Positions 4,906 through 11,419 are shown, counted from the stretch's first letter. The stretch: 11,492 bases of DNA from Candidatus Zambryskibacteria bacterium RIFCSPLOWO2_02_FULL_39_14 (GCA_001824135.1 MHWM01000029.1:190-11681), one strand, 5' to 3'. Made by a program: numbers and translations. Notes: generated by a model not told the origin, from the sequence alone.

Positions 4906-6327
4906 CTATAGATTTTTGAAATCTTCTTCAGCTTTACCATAGTTTGAATAATCTATCTCTACAAAAGTATTGAAACGAGTATGATAGTCGAGGATAACAC
5001 TACCTAATGGACCATTTCTGTGTTTGGCGATGATAAGTTCTTTCCTCTGAACTTCTTTCATCTTACCGTTTTCATCACGTATATCATCCTCGTTAGAGTG
5101 GATGAAAATTACCGCATCGGCATCCTGTTCAATAGAACCGGAATCCCGAAGGTCAGAGAGTTTAGGCTTGCCACCGCGAGTCTCCACCGCGCGTGAGAGC
5201 TGTGAGAGTGCTACCACGGGGATATTGAGCTCACGAGCCAAGTGTTTGAGAGAACGAGAGATCTCGGTAACCTGCTGAACTATTGAGTCATTGATACGCG
5301 CGGTTGAAGGAGACATGAGTTGCAGATAATCAACCATCAGAAGTTTGAGTCCTTTCTCAATCTTCAATTTACGCGCCGCTGAACGCATCTTCATAATAGT
5401 ATTACCCGGCTGGTCATCGATATAAATAGGAGTACGAGAAAGTTCGTCTAAAGCATCACGAACATTCTTGAAGACATCATCTCTCCAAGTACCGGTTTGA
5501 GTTCTGATTCCTTTTCTAATGACAGAAGAATCCGTACGCGATTGAGCAGCCACAATGCGATCAACCAACTGATCCGCGCTCATTTCAAGTGAGAAGATGC
5601 CTACAGGAGTCTTATGATCACTAGCTGTGCGACGTGCAATGTCGAGAGCCAAAGCAGTCTTACCTACAGAAGGACGAGCGGCGATAATGACAAGATCAGA
5701 TTTTTGAAAACCACCCAAAATATCATCGAGAGACTTGTATCCAGTAGGTACACCACGCAACTCATGTTCTACAGAAGAAAGCTTTTCAAAACGTTCAAAG
5801 GCATCATGAAGAAGAGGTAGCAGATCTTTAAAACGAACACTTCCGGCAAACCGTTCAGTAATATCGAAGATCTTTTTTTCTGCGTGATCTAAAATTTCCT
5901 CTAGATCTCCGGCTTCATTAAACCCAAGATCAGAAAGAAATTCTGATGCTTCTATAAGCTGACGCATCATAAATTTTTTCATTACAATTTCTGCATAATG
6001 CTTGGCATTAGCTGAAGAGGGGACGGAAGAAGATAGTTCAGTCAAGAAGGTAGCACCGCCCACACGCTCCAGAAGATCTTTCTCTTTCAGTCTGGAGGAG
6101 AGTGAGAGTATGTCTATAGGCTGATGCTTGCCGAAAAGCTCAAGCATTGTTTCAAAAATTGTCCTGTGTTTTTCAAAATAAAAAGAGTTCGGTGTGACAA
6201 TATCCAATACCTCATATATCGCATCAGGGCGAAGCATGATGGAACCGAGAAGCGCCATCTCCGCTTCAAGACTATGTGGCGGAATGCGCAAACCTGTTTT
6301 GTTGTCTAAAGTAGAGATAAGTTGCAT
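4906..6327 (-). CDS. dnaB: replicative DNA helicase DnaB
   Basis: A 473-aa DnaB, the hexameric 5'-3' helicase that unwinds DNA at the replication fork. The N-terminal collar domain begins with RIPPHSLEAEMALLGSIML (about 14-32). The RecA-like ATPase domain has Walker A ARPSVGKT (217-224), SLEMS (246-250), Walker B LLMVDYLQLM (329-338), ALSQLSRAVE (373-382), DLRDSGSIEQDAD (392-404) and the C-terminal KHRNGPLGSV (435-444). The length is normal and there is no intein. The ATG at 6327 is preceded by AGGA eight bases upstream, and a TATAAT near 6425 implies a leader of about 88 bases. recR follows after three bases and is probably translated from the same mRNA. Confidence 0.97.
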   Translation of the reverse strand: MQLISTLDNKTGLRIPPHSLEAEMALLGSIMLRPDAIYEVLDIVTPNSFYFEKHRTIFETMLELFGKHQPIDILSLSSRLKEKDLLERVGGATFLTELSSSVPSSANAKHYAEIVMKKFMMRQLIEASEFLSDLGFNEAGDLEEILDHAEKKIFDITERFAGSVRFKDLLPLLHDAFERFEKLSSVEHELRGVPTGYKSLDDILGGFQKSDLVIIAARPSVGKTALALDIARRTASDHKTPVGIFSLEMSADQLVDRIVAAQSRTDSSVIRKGIRTQTGTWRDDVFKNVRDALDELSRTPIYIDDQPGNTIMKMRSAARKLKIEKGLKLLMVDYLQLMSPSTARINDSIVQQVTEISRSLKHLARELNIPVVALSQLSRAVETRGGKPKLSDLRDSGSIEQDADAVIFIHSNEDDIRDENGKMKEVQRKELIIAKHRNGPLGSVILDYHTRFNTFVEIDYSNYGKAEEDFKNL

Positions 6328-6421
6328 TTCTATATCCTACCAATCAAGCCAAGCTTAGCAAACTGGAAAATGTTGAGAAATTAGTGTGTAAGCTGGGGAG
6401 AAGATAAAACAATTGAGATCT

Positions 6422-6427
6422 ATTATA
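6422..6427 (-). promoter_or_regulatory. -10 box of dnaB-recR
   Basis: A minus-strand TATAAT. Transcription from about 6415 would give a leader of about 88 bases that includes the AGGA site before the dnaB ATG. The box lies next to the -35 of the divergent small gene, so the two promoters are interleaved. Confidence 0.5.
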
Positions 6428-6431
6428 AACA

Positions 6432-6460
6432 TTGACAAATTACACATTTAAGTGTAAAAA
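6432..6460 (+). promoter_or_regulatory. promoter of the 47-aa membrane peptide gene
   Basis: A consensus TTGACA (6432-6437), a 17-base spacer and TAAAAA (6455-6460). The start near 6467 leaves a short leader that carries AGGGGG before the ATG at 6479. Confidence 0.6.
6440..6457. promoter_or_regulatory. operator-like dyad between dnaB and the small gene
   Basis: TTACAC-ATTTAA-GTGTAA is a 6-bp inverted repeat with a 6-base centre. It falls between the -35 and -10 of the plus promoter and just upstream of the minus -10 of dnaB, where a bound repressor could act on both. No regulator is identified. Confidence 0.4.
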
Positions 6461-6478
6461 TAATTAGGGGGACTTTGT

Positions 6479-6622
6479 ATGCTATATGTATACATCGCTC
6501 TGGTGTTCCTCGTAGTCGCAATGTGTATTCCAATTCTCTTCGTGATTGGAGGTGGTGGACTTCGTACTTACGAAAAGAAATACCCATCAAACCAGAAACA
6601 AGAGACGATTCGTTGGCGATGA
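6479..6622 (+). CDS. 47-aa single-span membrane peptide, function unknown
   Basis: A short gene reading MLYVYIALVFLVVAMC at its start, with one hydrophobic segment (about 2-24, ending IPILFVIGGGG) followed by a charged tail (LRTYEKKYPSNQKQETIRWR). I recognise no family. The support is structural: a TTGACA promoter, AGGGGG about seven bases before the ATG, a TGA stop, and a terminator 13 bases further on. The tail is positive, so by the positive-inside rule it would face the cytoplasm, with the N-terminus outside. It lies divergent from dnaB and convergent with cysS. Candidate roles include a small membrane regulator or a type I toxin-like peptide, but nothing here decides this. Confidence 0.7.
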   Translation: MLYVYIALVFLVVAMCIPILFVIGGGGLRTYEKKYPSNQKQETIRWR

Positions 6623-6634
6623 GTTCTGTACCGT

Positions 6635-6672
6635 GAAGCCCTGCATTAACATGTGGGGCTTCGTCGCTTTAT
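6635..6672 (+). terminator. terminator of the 47-aa gene
   Basis: GAAGCCC (6635-6641) pairs with GGGCTTC (6656-6662) around a 14-base loop, followed by GTCGCTTTATTT. The T tract is interrupted, so termination may be partial. The distal part overlaps the cysS stop codon. Confidence 0.65.
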
Positions 6673-7874
6673 TTAAGACTAAGCCCTAATACTTGGTCGA
6701 AATCTAATAGAGTAATTCGTTTATCCTCAGGAGAAACCTCAGAATCTTTTACCAAACCCCAGACTACAGCAAGCGCTTGTGGAGTATTGAGATCATTTTC
6801 TAATTTTTCTTTAAACTTACCTTGATACTCTTTATTAATTTTACCTTTTCCAGATAGGTTAGACACAAATTTTTGTAATTTATTATAAGCATTTTGAGCA
6901 GCTTCAAGCGCCTCCAAAGAAAAATTAACAGGAGTTCTGTAATGAGCCATAAGCAATAAATAACGATAAGCCAGAGGAGAGAAACCTTTATTCACTAGAG
7001 TTTGCAAGGTGATGAAATTATCATCAGATTTAGCCATCTTTCCTTCGGCAATATTTACAAACTCATTATGTAGCCAGAAGTTAGCGAGTGATACACCATA
7101 GGCCGCCTCTGATTGAGCAATCTCATTATTGTGATGAATAGGAATGTGATCCATACCTCCAGTATGAATATCGAATGGCTGACCCAGAAGCTCTCGCGAC
7201 ATGGTAGAACATTCTATATGCCAACCGGGGAAACCATGACCCCACGGACTTTCAAAACCAAGATGACTATTCTTCGATAATTTCCACAAGACAAAATCTC
7301 GTGGATTCTTTTTCTCTACTACTCCTACGCGAGCTACTCCTTCTTCTTTCGGTGTCAATCCACCTAATTTGCCATAATCTGATAGTTTACTAGTATCAAA
7401 ATATATTCCGTCTTCAGTTTTGTATGTAAAATCTTTTTTCTCCAACTCTTGTATCAGTTCAATTTCTTGTTCCAAATATTCAGTAGCACGAGGAAAGTGA
7501 TGAGGTTTCTTTATATTGAGAGTGTTTAGATCATCCTTGAAAGCTTTCTCGTATTTATTGGCAAGATCCTTGAGACCATCAAGAGAAAGTGGTAAATTCT
7601 CACGCTTAAGCCCCTTAACCATTTTATCGTCGCCAGTATCAGCATCTGATGTAAGATGACCTATATCTGTAATATTTATAACCTGCGTGACTTTGTTTCC
7701 ATCATATTCACATACACGACGCAGTATGTCTGCAAATATATACGAGCGTAGATTGCCAATATGAGCATAGTTATAAACCGTTGGACCACAGTGATACATA
7801 CCGACTTTGCCAGATTTAATAGATTTGAACTCTTCAAGTAAACCGGTTAAGGTATTATGAAATTTTATAGCCAT
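6669..7874 (-). CDS. cysS: cysteinyl-tRNA synthetase, C-terminally short
   Basis: A 401-aa class I CysRS, which charges tRNA-Cys. The HIGH motif is HIGN (38-41) and KMSKS is KMAKS (279-283). The zinc site that selects cysteine is complete: C29 (YHCGPTVY), C222 (GWHIECS), H247/H248 and E251 (IHHNNEIAQSEA). It is about 60 residues shorter than E. coli CysRS (461 aa); the protein ends just after LLDFDQVLGL, so most of the C-terminal anticodon-recognition region is missing, a trimming I regard as plausible for a reduced genome. The ATG at 7874 has no good Shine-Dalgarno. The leader region holds a palindrome and a long inverted repeat that it shares with the divergent protease gene. Confidence 0.96.
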   Translation of the reverse strand: MAIKFHNTLTGLLEEFKSIKSGKVGMYHCGPTVYNYAHIGNLRSYIFADILRRVCEYDGNKVTQVINITDIGHLTSDADTGDDKMVKGLKRENLPLSLDGLKDLANKYEKAFKDDLNTLNIKKPHHFPRATEYLEQEIELIQELEKKDFTYKTEDGIYFDTSKLSDYGKLGGLTPKEEGVARVGVVEKKNPRDFVLWKLSKNSHLGFESPWGHGFPGWHIECSTMSRELLGQPFDIHTGGMDHIPIHHNNEIAQSEAAYGVSLANFWLHNEFVNIAEGKMAKSDDNFITLQTLVNKGFSPLAYRYLLLMAHYRTPVNFSLEALEAAQNAYNKLQKFVSNLSGKGKINKEYQGKFKEKLENDLNTPQALAVVWGLVKDSEVSPEDKRITLLDFDQVLGLSLK

Positions 7875-7881
7875 TTATCCC

Positions 7882-7956
7882 GTTAGAGATAGGATGTGCT
7901 AGCGCATCCATCTCACTTGTATATTTTATAATAATACCACACAATTTATCTCTAAC
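7882..7956. promoter_or_regulatory. inverted repeats between cysS and the S41 protease gene
   Basis: GTTAGAGATA (7882-7891) is perfectly repeated in inverse as TATCTCTAAC (7947-7956), 55 bases apart, and TCC/GGA pairs extend it after one mismatch. Inside lies an 18-base near-palindrome (7892-7909, GGATGTGCTAGCGCATCC) with a single T-G pair. This could be paired operator sites for the two divergent genes or part of a folded cysS leader. Confidence 0.4.
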
Positions 7957-7966
7957 AGGACAAGTA

Positions 7967-7975
7967 TGATACAAT
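7967..7975 (+). promoter_or_regulatory. extended -10 of the S41 protease-rplI operon (leaderless)
   Basis: TG-A-TACAAT (TG at 7967-7968, box at 7970-7975) ends seven bases before the ATG at 7983, so the transcript is predicted to begin at or one base before the start codon. No Shine-Dalgarno is present. Confidence 0.6.
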
Positions 7976-7982
7976 TCTTAAA

Positions 7983-9203
7983 ATGGAATTTTTGAAAAAA
8001 CATTCTGCACTACTTGTGCTTGGAGCAATTATAGCTATTAGCTCTTTTTATCTCGGTTTTAATTCTGGAGAGAAAAGTCTTTCTATACCTGTAGTTGATG
8101 TAGATAATAAGACCGAAGGTCAACCTATTAATGTAGACTTTGCCCCATTTTGGAAAGCTTGGAATCTTTTAAATGAAAAATATGTATCGGCCAGCACCAC
8201 TATCGAAAAAGTAGGCAACCAAGAAAAAATATGGGGAGCTATCAAAGGATTAGCAAATTCTCTAGATGATCCTTATACGGTTTTTTTTCCGCCTGTAGAA
8301 TCATCTCTTTTCGAAGCTGATGTACGTGGCAATTTTGAAGGAGTGGGTATGGAAGTAATTGCGCAAGATAACACCATTACTGTTATAGCACCTCTGAAAA
8401 ATTCTCCTTCTGCTAAAGCTGGTATTTTAGCCGGAGACAAGATTATCAAAATAGGAGACAAGACAACCAGTAATCTCTCTACAGAAGACGCAGTGCAACT
8501 TATACGCGGGCCAAAGGGTACAAGCGTTACTTTAACTATATTCAGAAGTGGAGTAAAAGAACCTTTTGAAATCAAAGTTATTCGCGATGTTATAGATATT
8601 CCAACTATAAGTACTGAGGAATTGCCGGAAGGCATCTTTGTCATAGAGCTTTACAATTTCTCTGCACAATCACCGAATCTTTTCCGTAGCGCTTTGAGAG
8701 AGTTCATCTTGTCTGGTAATAATAAACTTATAATAGATCTGCGTGGCAATCCGGGTGGTTATCTGGAAGCAGCTATAGATATGGCTAGTTGGTTTCTTCC
8801 TGCCAGTCGAGTAGTTGTCAGAGAAGATTTCGGCCCATCAAAAGATGAGAAGGTTTATCGTAGTAAGGGTTATGATGTGTTCAACGATAATTTGAAACTG
8901 GTAATACTAGTAGATGGCGGTTCTGCTTCAGCATCCGAAATATTGGCTGGAGCACTGGTAGAGCACGGTAAAGCGGTTCTTGTGGGAGAAAAGACCTTCG
9001 GCAAAGGCTCTGTTCAAGAATTGATAAACATTACTTCAGATACATCGCTTAAGGTAACAGTGGCCCGATGGCTAACACCAAACGGTTTGTCTATTTCCCA
9101 AAACGGAATAATGCCAGAGCACTTAGTCAAATATACTCTAGCAGACAGAGAAACTGGTCGTGACCCGCAGTTTAAAAAAGCTGTTGAGATACTAACTAAA
9201 TAA
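7983..9203 (+). CDS. S41 family C-terminal processing peptidase (Ctp/Prc type)
   Basis: A 406-aa membrane-anchored serine protease of family S41, which trims or degrades envelope proteins from their C-terminal ends outside the cytoplasmic membrane. There is an N-terminal signal anchor (about 8-25), an N-terminal helical region, a PDZ domain (about 115-200) with SPSAKAGILAGDKIIKIGD (141-159), and then the peptidase domain with IDLRGNPGGYLEAA (251-264). The nucleophile lies in the Ser cluster GGSASASEI (312-320), and the catalytic Lys is K341 in FGKGSVQ. The ending VARWLTPNG and GIMPEH is typical. rplI starts one base after the TAA, so the two share an mRNA. Confidence 0.95.
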   Translation: MEFLKKHSALLVLGAIIAISSFYLGFNSGEKSLSIPVVDVDNKTEGQPINVDFAPFWKAWNLLNEKYVSASTTIEKVGNQEKIWGAIKGLANSLDDPYTVFFPPVESSLFEADVRGNFEGVGMEVIAQDNTITVIAPLKNSPSAKAGILAGDKIIKIGDKTTSNLSTEDAVQLIRGPKGTSVTLTIFRSGVKEPFEIKVIRDVIDIPTISTEELPEGIFVIELYNFSAQSPNLFRSALREFILSGNNKLIIDLRGNPGGYLEAAIDMASWFLPASRVVVREDFGPSKDEKVYRSKGYDVFNDNLKLVILVDGGSASASEILAGALVEHGKAVLVGEKTFGKGSVQELINITSDTSLKVTVARWLTPNGLSISQNGIMPEHLVKYTLADRETGRDPQFKKAVEILTK

Positions 9204-9204
9204 A

Positions 9205-9654
9205 ATGAAGGTAATTCTTCTTAAAGATATTAAAGGGGTAGGTAAGAGATTTGAAGAGAAAGAAATATCCGATGGGTATGCCAATAATTTCCTGATACCT
9301 AAAAAACTGGTAATGTCTCTTTCTGATGCATCTATCGCTTCTGTAAAAAATCTTAAAGAACAAGAGAAACGTGTTCAAGAGAAACGAGGAGAGATGATGT
9401 CTCAAAGTATTTCCAAACTTAAAGATGTAAAACTAACGACTTTTATGAAAGCTAATGAAAATGGTAGTTTATTTTCTTCTCTCAATAAAAAAAAGATAAG
9501 TGAATTATTAAAGAAAGAGGGAATTGAGATTGATCCAGAACATATTAAACTAGAAGAACCAATAAAAGAAACTGGCTCTTTCAAAATACCAGTTTCTATC
9601 GGAGAAGAAAAGGAGACTTACTTTACACTCGAAATAAATCCACTGCTAGACTAA
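9205..9654 (+). CDS. rplI: 50S ribosomal protein bL9
   Basis: A 149-aa bL9, the normal length. The N-terminal rRNA-binding domain is MKVILLKDIKGVGKR with DGYANNFLIPKKLV (about 23-36), then a long connecting helix (about 44-68) and the C-terminal domain. bL9 binds 23S rRNA near the L1 stalk and limits frameshifting. It follows the S41 protease gene by one base and has no clear Shine-Dalgarno, so it probably depends on translation of the upstream gene. Its TAA (9652-9654) overlaps the TAG of the convergent rpmA. bL9 has been reported missing in some Candidate Phyla Radiation lineages, so its presence is a useful taxonomic marker. Confidence 0.96.
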   Translation: MKVILLKDIKGVGKRFEEKEISDGYANNFLIPKKLVMSLSDASIASVKNLKEQEKRVQEKRGEMMSQSISKLKDVKLTTFMKANENGSLFSSLNKKKISELLKKEGIEIDPEHIKLEEPIKETGSFKIPVSIGEEKETYFTLEINPLLD

Positions 9655-9932
9655 ACCTTCGACAAAACACTCATAATTTTCTTTTTAATCACTTTGTTGT
9701 CAAAATGAATTTTGCGTTTGTAGTTGAGAGCGACTACACCGTCTTTTAAGGCAAAAAGGGTGTGGTCCTTACCCATGGAGACATTCTTACCCGCAAGCAC
9801 ATCAGAACCTCTCTGGCGCACTAAAACAGAGCCCGCTTGAGCCATACTGCCCGGCGTAAGCTTAATTCCTAGATACTTAGGATTGGAGTCTCGACCATTT
9901 TTGCTTGTACCTGCTGATTTCTTATGTGCCAT
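9651..9932 (-). CDS. rpmA: 50S ribosomal protein bL27
   Basis: A 93-aa bL27, of ordinary length. It begins MAHKKSAGTSKNGRDSNPKYLGIK, whose flexible tail reaches the peptidyl transferase centre, and continues GSVLVRQRGSDVLAGKNVSMGKDHTLFALKDG. There is no cleavable N-terminal extension of the Firmicutes kind. The ATG at 9932 lies six bases after a TATTAT box, which predicts a leaderless mRNA. It is transcribed alone, away from rplU, convergent with rplI and divergent from the membrane protein gene at 9953. Confidence 0.97.
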   Translation of the reverse strand: MAHKKSAGTSKNGRDSNPKYLGIKLTPGSMAQAGSVLVRQRGSDVLAGKNVSMGKDHTLFALKDGVVALNYKRKIHFDNKVIKKKIMSVLSKV

Positions 9933-9937
9933 ATTGC

Positions 9938-9966
9938 TATAATATTAGTCTCATGAGTATAGACAA
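9938..9966. promoter_or_regulatory. overlapping divergent promoters of rpmA and the 9953 gene
   Basis: The plus-strand TATAAT (9938-9943) and the minus-strand TATTAT (9944-9939) occupy the same bases, shifted by one. The minus promoter also has TTGTCT (9966-9961) 16 bases upstream. The plus box ends nine bases before the ATG at 9953, and the minus box ends six bases before the rpmA ATG. Both mRNAs would be leaderless or nearly so, and RNA polymerase could engage only one promoter at a time. Confidence 0.65.
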
Positions 9967-10405
9967 GTTTATAGGAAAAATCAAGAATATAACCCTGTCA
10001 GCTAATTCAGAAGCAGGTGAGGAAATTTCTTTCGACAAGGAGGGTAATGTAGAGAAATTTGCGCTTTTTAGAAAACTTTTCCTTTCTTTGATAATCATAC
10101 TAGTTGCTTCGCTTTCTTTCGGTGTCGGCAGATTATCTGTAGTGGGGGATAGAGAGCCTATCAAGATTGAATACGATTCTGAAATGACAACAAACAACCG
10201 ACAAACAACAAAAACAAATCAAACGGCTAATGTAATACAAGCTATTTCCGGACAAGTAGTAGTTTCTAAAAATGGCACTAGATATCATTACCTACACTGT
10301 TCAGGAGCAAAACAGATTAAAGAAGAGAATAAGATTATATTTAGTTCTCCTGATGTAGCAGAGGCCTCTGGATACACTCTAGCAGCTAATTGCAAGCCTC
10401 GATAG
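9953..10405 (+). CDS. single-span membrane protein with a C-terminal Cys/His domain
   Basis: A 150-aa protein: a cytoplasmic N-terminus (1-40), one membrane segment (about 41-59, KLFLSLIIILVASLSFGVG), a Thr/Asn/Gln-rich linker (about 70-95) and a compact C-terminal domain (about 101-150). That domain has SKNGTRYHYLHCSGAKQIKE, then IIFSSPDVAEASGY and AANCKPR; H112, C116 and C147 are arranged like the small Ada-type zinc-binding modules attached to many bacterial extracellular proteins. Metal binding is inferred from that spacing. I chose the ATG at 9953 because it sits nine bases after TATAAT; the frame is open to 9905, but the extra part overlaps rpmA. It is followed by a clear terminator. 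Confidence 0.75.
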   Translation: MSIDKFIGKIKNITLSANSEAGEEISFDKEGNVEKFALFRKLFLSLIIILVASLSFGVGRLSVVGDREPIKIEYDSEMTTNNRQTTKTNQTANVIQAISGQVVVSKNGTRYHYLHCSGAKQIKEENKIIFSSPDVAEASGYTLAANCKPR

Positions 10406-10416
10406 TTTCACAATAT

Positions 10417-10445
10417 ATGGCTTAATAAAGCCATTCTATATATAT
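10417..10445 (+). terminator. terminator of the 9953-10405 gene
   Basis: A perfect 7-bp stem ATGGCTT/AAGCCAT (10417-10423 and 10428-10434) with the loop AATA, followed by TCTATATATATTT. Confidence 0.8.
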
Positions 10446-10462
10446 TTGACCACACTTATCGT

Positions 10463-10491
10463 TTGACTTCAAGAGTTGCATATGATATACT
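10463..10491 (+). promoter_or_regulatory. promoter of the lytic transglycosylase unit
   Basis: TTGACT (10463-10468), a 17-base spacer and TATACT (10486-10491), preceded by TG and one base (extended -10). It is the best plus-strand promoter in the window. The predicted start is close to 10498. Confidence 0.8.
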
Positions 10492-10497
10492 TAGAGT

Positions 10498-10524
10498 AAG
10501 TCAGCAAAGGGCTGGCTTTTCGTT
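10498..10524 (+). ncRNA. 5' hairpin with T tract at the start of the transglycosylase transcript
   Basis: AAGTCAGC (10498-10505) pairs with GCTGGCTT (10511-10518) with one G-U pair and a 5-base loop, followed by TTCGTTT. It begins at the predicted first base of the transcript. It could act as an attenuator or as a 5' stabilising hairpin; AGGAG follows at 10526-10530. Confidence 0.5.
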
Positions 10525-10638
10525 TAGGAGAGCAGTTACGGAAATGGCGACCTAAAATTAGAAGTTTATCCCACTGTTATTTTACAGTTAACGACTATCA
10601 GTCTTCTCCTCAGCTTCTCATCTGGAGCCTTAGCTGTA

Positions 10639-11070
10639 TTGCCTGCGATGACATCGCTTGCAATGCCTACGATCGAGATAGAAATACCGGTAGAAACACT
10701 ACCTAGAGAAGTCAAAGCAGAGGACTATCAGCCGATTACAGATCCGAAAAACGTCGAAAGATTCATTAATGACTATTTCGCCGACATCCCGATTCTTGCA
10801 GAAATTGCAAAATGTGAATCACACTTCCGCCAATTCAATTCGAATGGAAGCGTATTAAAGGGAAATAGGAACAGCTACGACAGAGGAGTGATGCAAATTA
10901 ATATCTTGTATCACGCCAAGACAGCTGAGAAGCTCGGTTTGGACGTCCACGATCTCGATGACAACGTTGCTTATGCACGTTATCTGTACGAGAAGCAGGG
11001 GGCCAAGCCCTGGATGTCTTCTTCAGCTTGTTGGGCAAAGTTTAGCCAATCTGAAATCGCTAGGAAATAA
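10639..11070 (+). CDS. lysozyme-like lytic transglycosylase, N-terminus uncertain
   Basis: A lysozyme-like domain protein that probably cleaves the glycan strands of peptidoglycan. The domain holds EIAKCESHFRQF with the catalytic Glu in KCES (residue 60 from the TTG), DRGVMQINILYHAKTAEKLG (about 81-100), and NVAYARYLYEKQGAKPW followed by CW at 131-132; C59 and C131 could form a disulfide. The TTG at 10639 is the first recognisable start, and an ATG follows at 10648. Upstream the same frame stays open to 10528 and encodes a signal-peptide-like segment (VILQLTTISLLLSS, ending GALA) but has no ATG, GTG or TTG. The only ATG after the AGGAG site, at 10544, is one frame off and stops after three codons. 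A frameshift, a rare start or a sequence error is likely. Confidence 0.75.
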   Translation: MPAMTSLAMPTIEIEIPVETLPREVKAEDYQPITDPKNVERFINDYFADIPILAEIAKCESHFRQFNSNGSVLKGNRNSYDRGVMQINILYHAKTAEKLGLDVHDLDDNVAYARYLYEKQGAKPWMSSSACWAKFSQSEIARK

Positions 11071-11074
11071 TCCT

Positions 11075-11106
11075 CAACAAACCCGCCAGTATTGGCGGGT
11101 TTGTTG
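11075..11106 (+). terminator. terminator of the transglycosylase gene
   Basis: A perfect 13-bp stem CAACAAACCCGCC/GGCGGGTTTGTTG (11075-11087 and 11094-11106) with the loop AGTATT, five bases past the stop codon. The T residues are mostly inside the stem. Confidence 0.8.
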
Positions 11107-11193
11107 TATAAAAATGAAGCTGTACAGATAGGGAATAGGGCTTATTTGAGTTTAGATATATGTCGCACAATATACCTTTCACGACATTTAGCT

Positions 11194-11225
11194 ATAGAAG
11201 AAAGGGCGACTATGGAGACGCCCTT
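11194..11225 (-). terminator. terminator of the 50-aa Cys gene
   Basis: AAGGGCG (11202-11208) and CGCCCTT (11219-11225) form a 7-bp stem around a 10-base loop, and the minus strand continues TTTCTTCTAT. The stop codon of the gene (11212-11210) lies inside the loop. Confidence 0.65.
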
Positions 11226-11362
11226 GAAGACCTGTCGGCTACATATTCCGTGCACAGTCGCGCATGACCGTAACACGGAACAACTTCATCAGGACAGCCA
11301 ACGCACTGTTCTGGCGGAGATGTAACCGTAACTGGTTTTATCACGATAATTTTCTTGGACAC
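11210..11362 (-). CDS. 50-aa Cys-containing small protein, function unknown
   Basis: A short gene that starts at GTG with GGGAGG five bases upstream. The product begins MSKKIIVIKPVTVTSPPEQ and has four Cys (20, 23, 30, 37) in a CxxC-x6-C-x6-C pattern, with one His (33) between them. This spacing could hold a zinc ion or a small Fe-S site, which is inference from spacing alone. There is no membrane segment. Support for a real gene comes from a TATAAT (11419-11414), a leader of about 45 bases with a 7-bp hairpin just before the ribosome site, and a terminator whose loop contains the stop codon. The plus-strand frame across the same bases has no such signals. I recognise no family. Confidence 0.65.
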   Translation of the reverse strand: MSKKIIVIKPVTVTSPPEQCVGCPDEVVPCYGHARLCTEYVADRSSRASP

Positions 11363-11375
11363 AAGAACCTCCCAC

Positions 11376-11398
11376 TTCCCTACTGAATCGATAGGGAA
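11376..11398 (-). promoter_or_regulatory. leader hairpin before the 50-aa Cys gene
   Basis: TTCCCTA (11376-11382) and TAGGGAA (11392-11398) form a perfect 7-bp stem with a 9-base loop. It ends two bases before GGGAGG (11373-11368), the ribosome site of the GTG start, so it could modulate translation. Confidence 0.4.
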
Positions 11399-11413
11399 TT
11401 ATCTCCATCTTTA

Positions 11414-11419
11414 ATTATA
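11414..11419 (-). promoter_or_regulatory. -10 box of the 50-aa Cys gene
   Basis: A consensus TATAAT on the minus strand; the start near 11407 gives a 45-base leader. No good -35 is seen. Confidence 0.55.

Noticed and set aside
7892..7909. T-box or similar tRNA-sensing leader for cysS
   Set aside because: No T-box consensus (AGGGTGGNACCGCG-like) or specifier loop is visible; only short inverted repeats are present.
11092..11325. A 77-codon plus-strand frame starting inside the transglycosylase terminator
   Set aside because: Its start is in a hairpin loop, it has no ribosome site, and the minus strand holds a gene with promoter, ribosome site and terminator.
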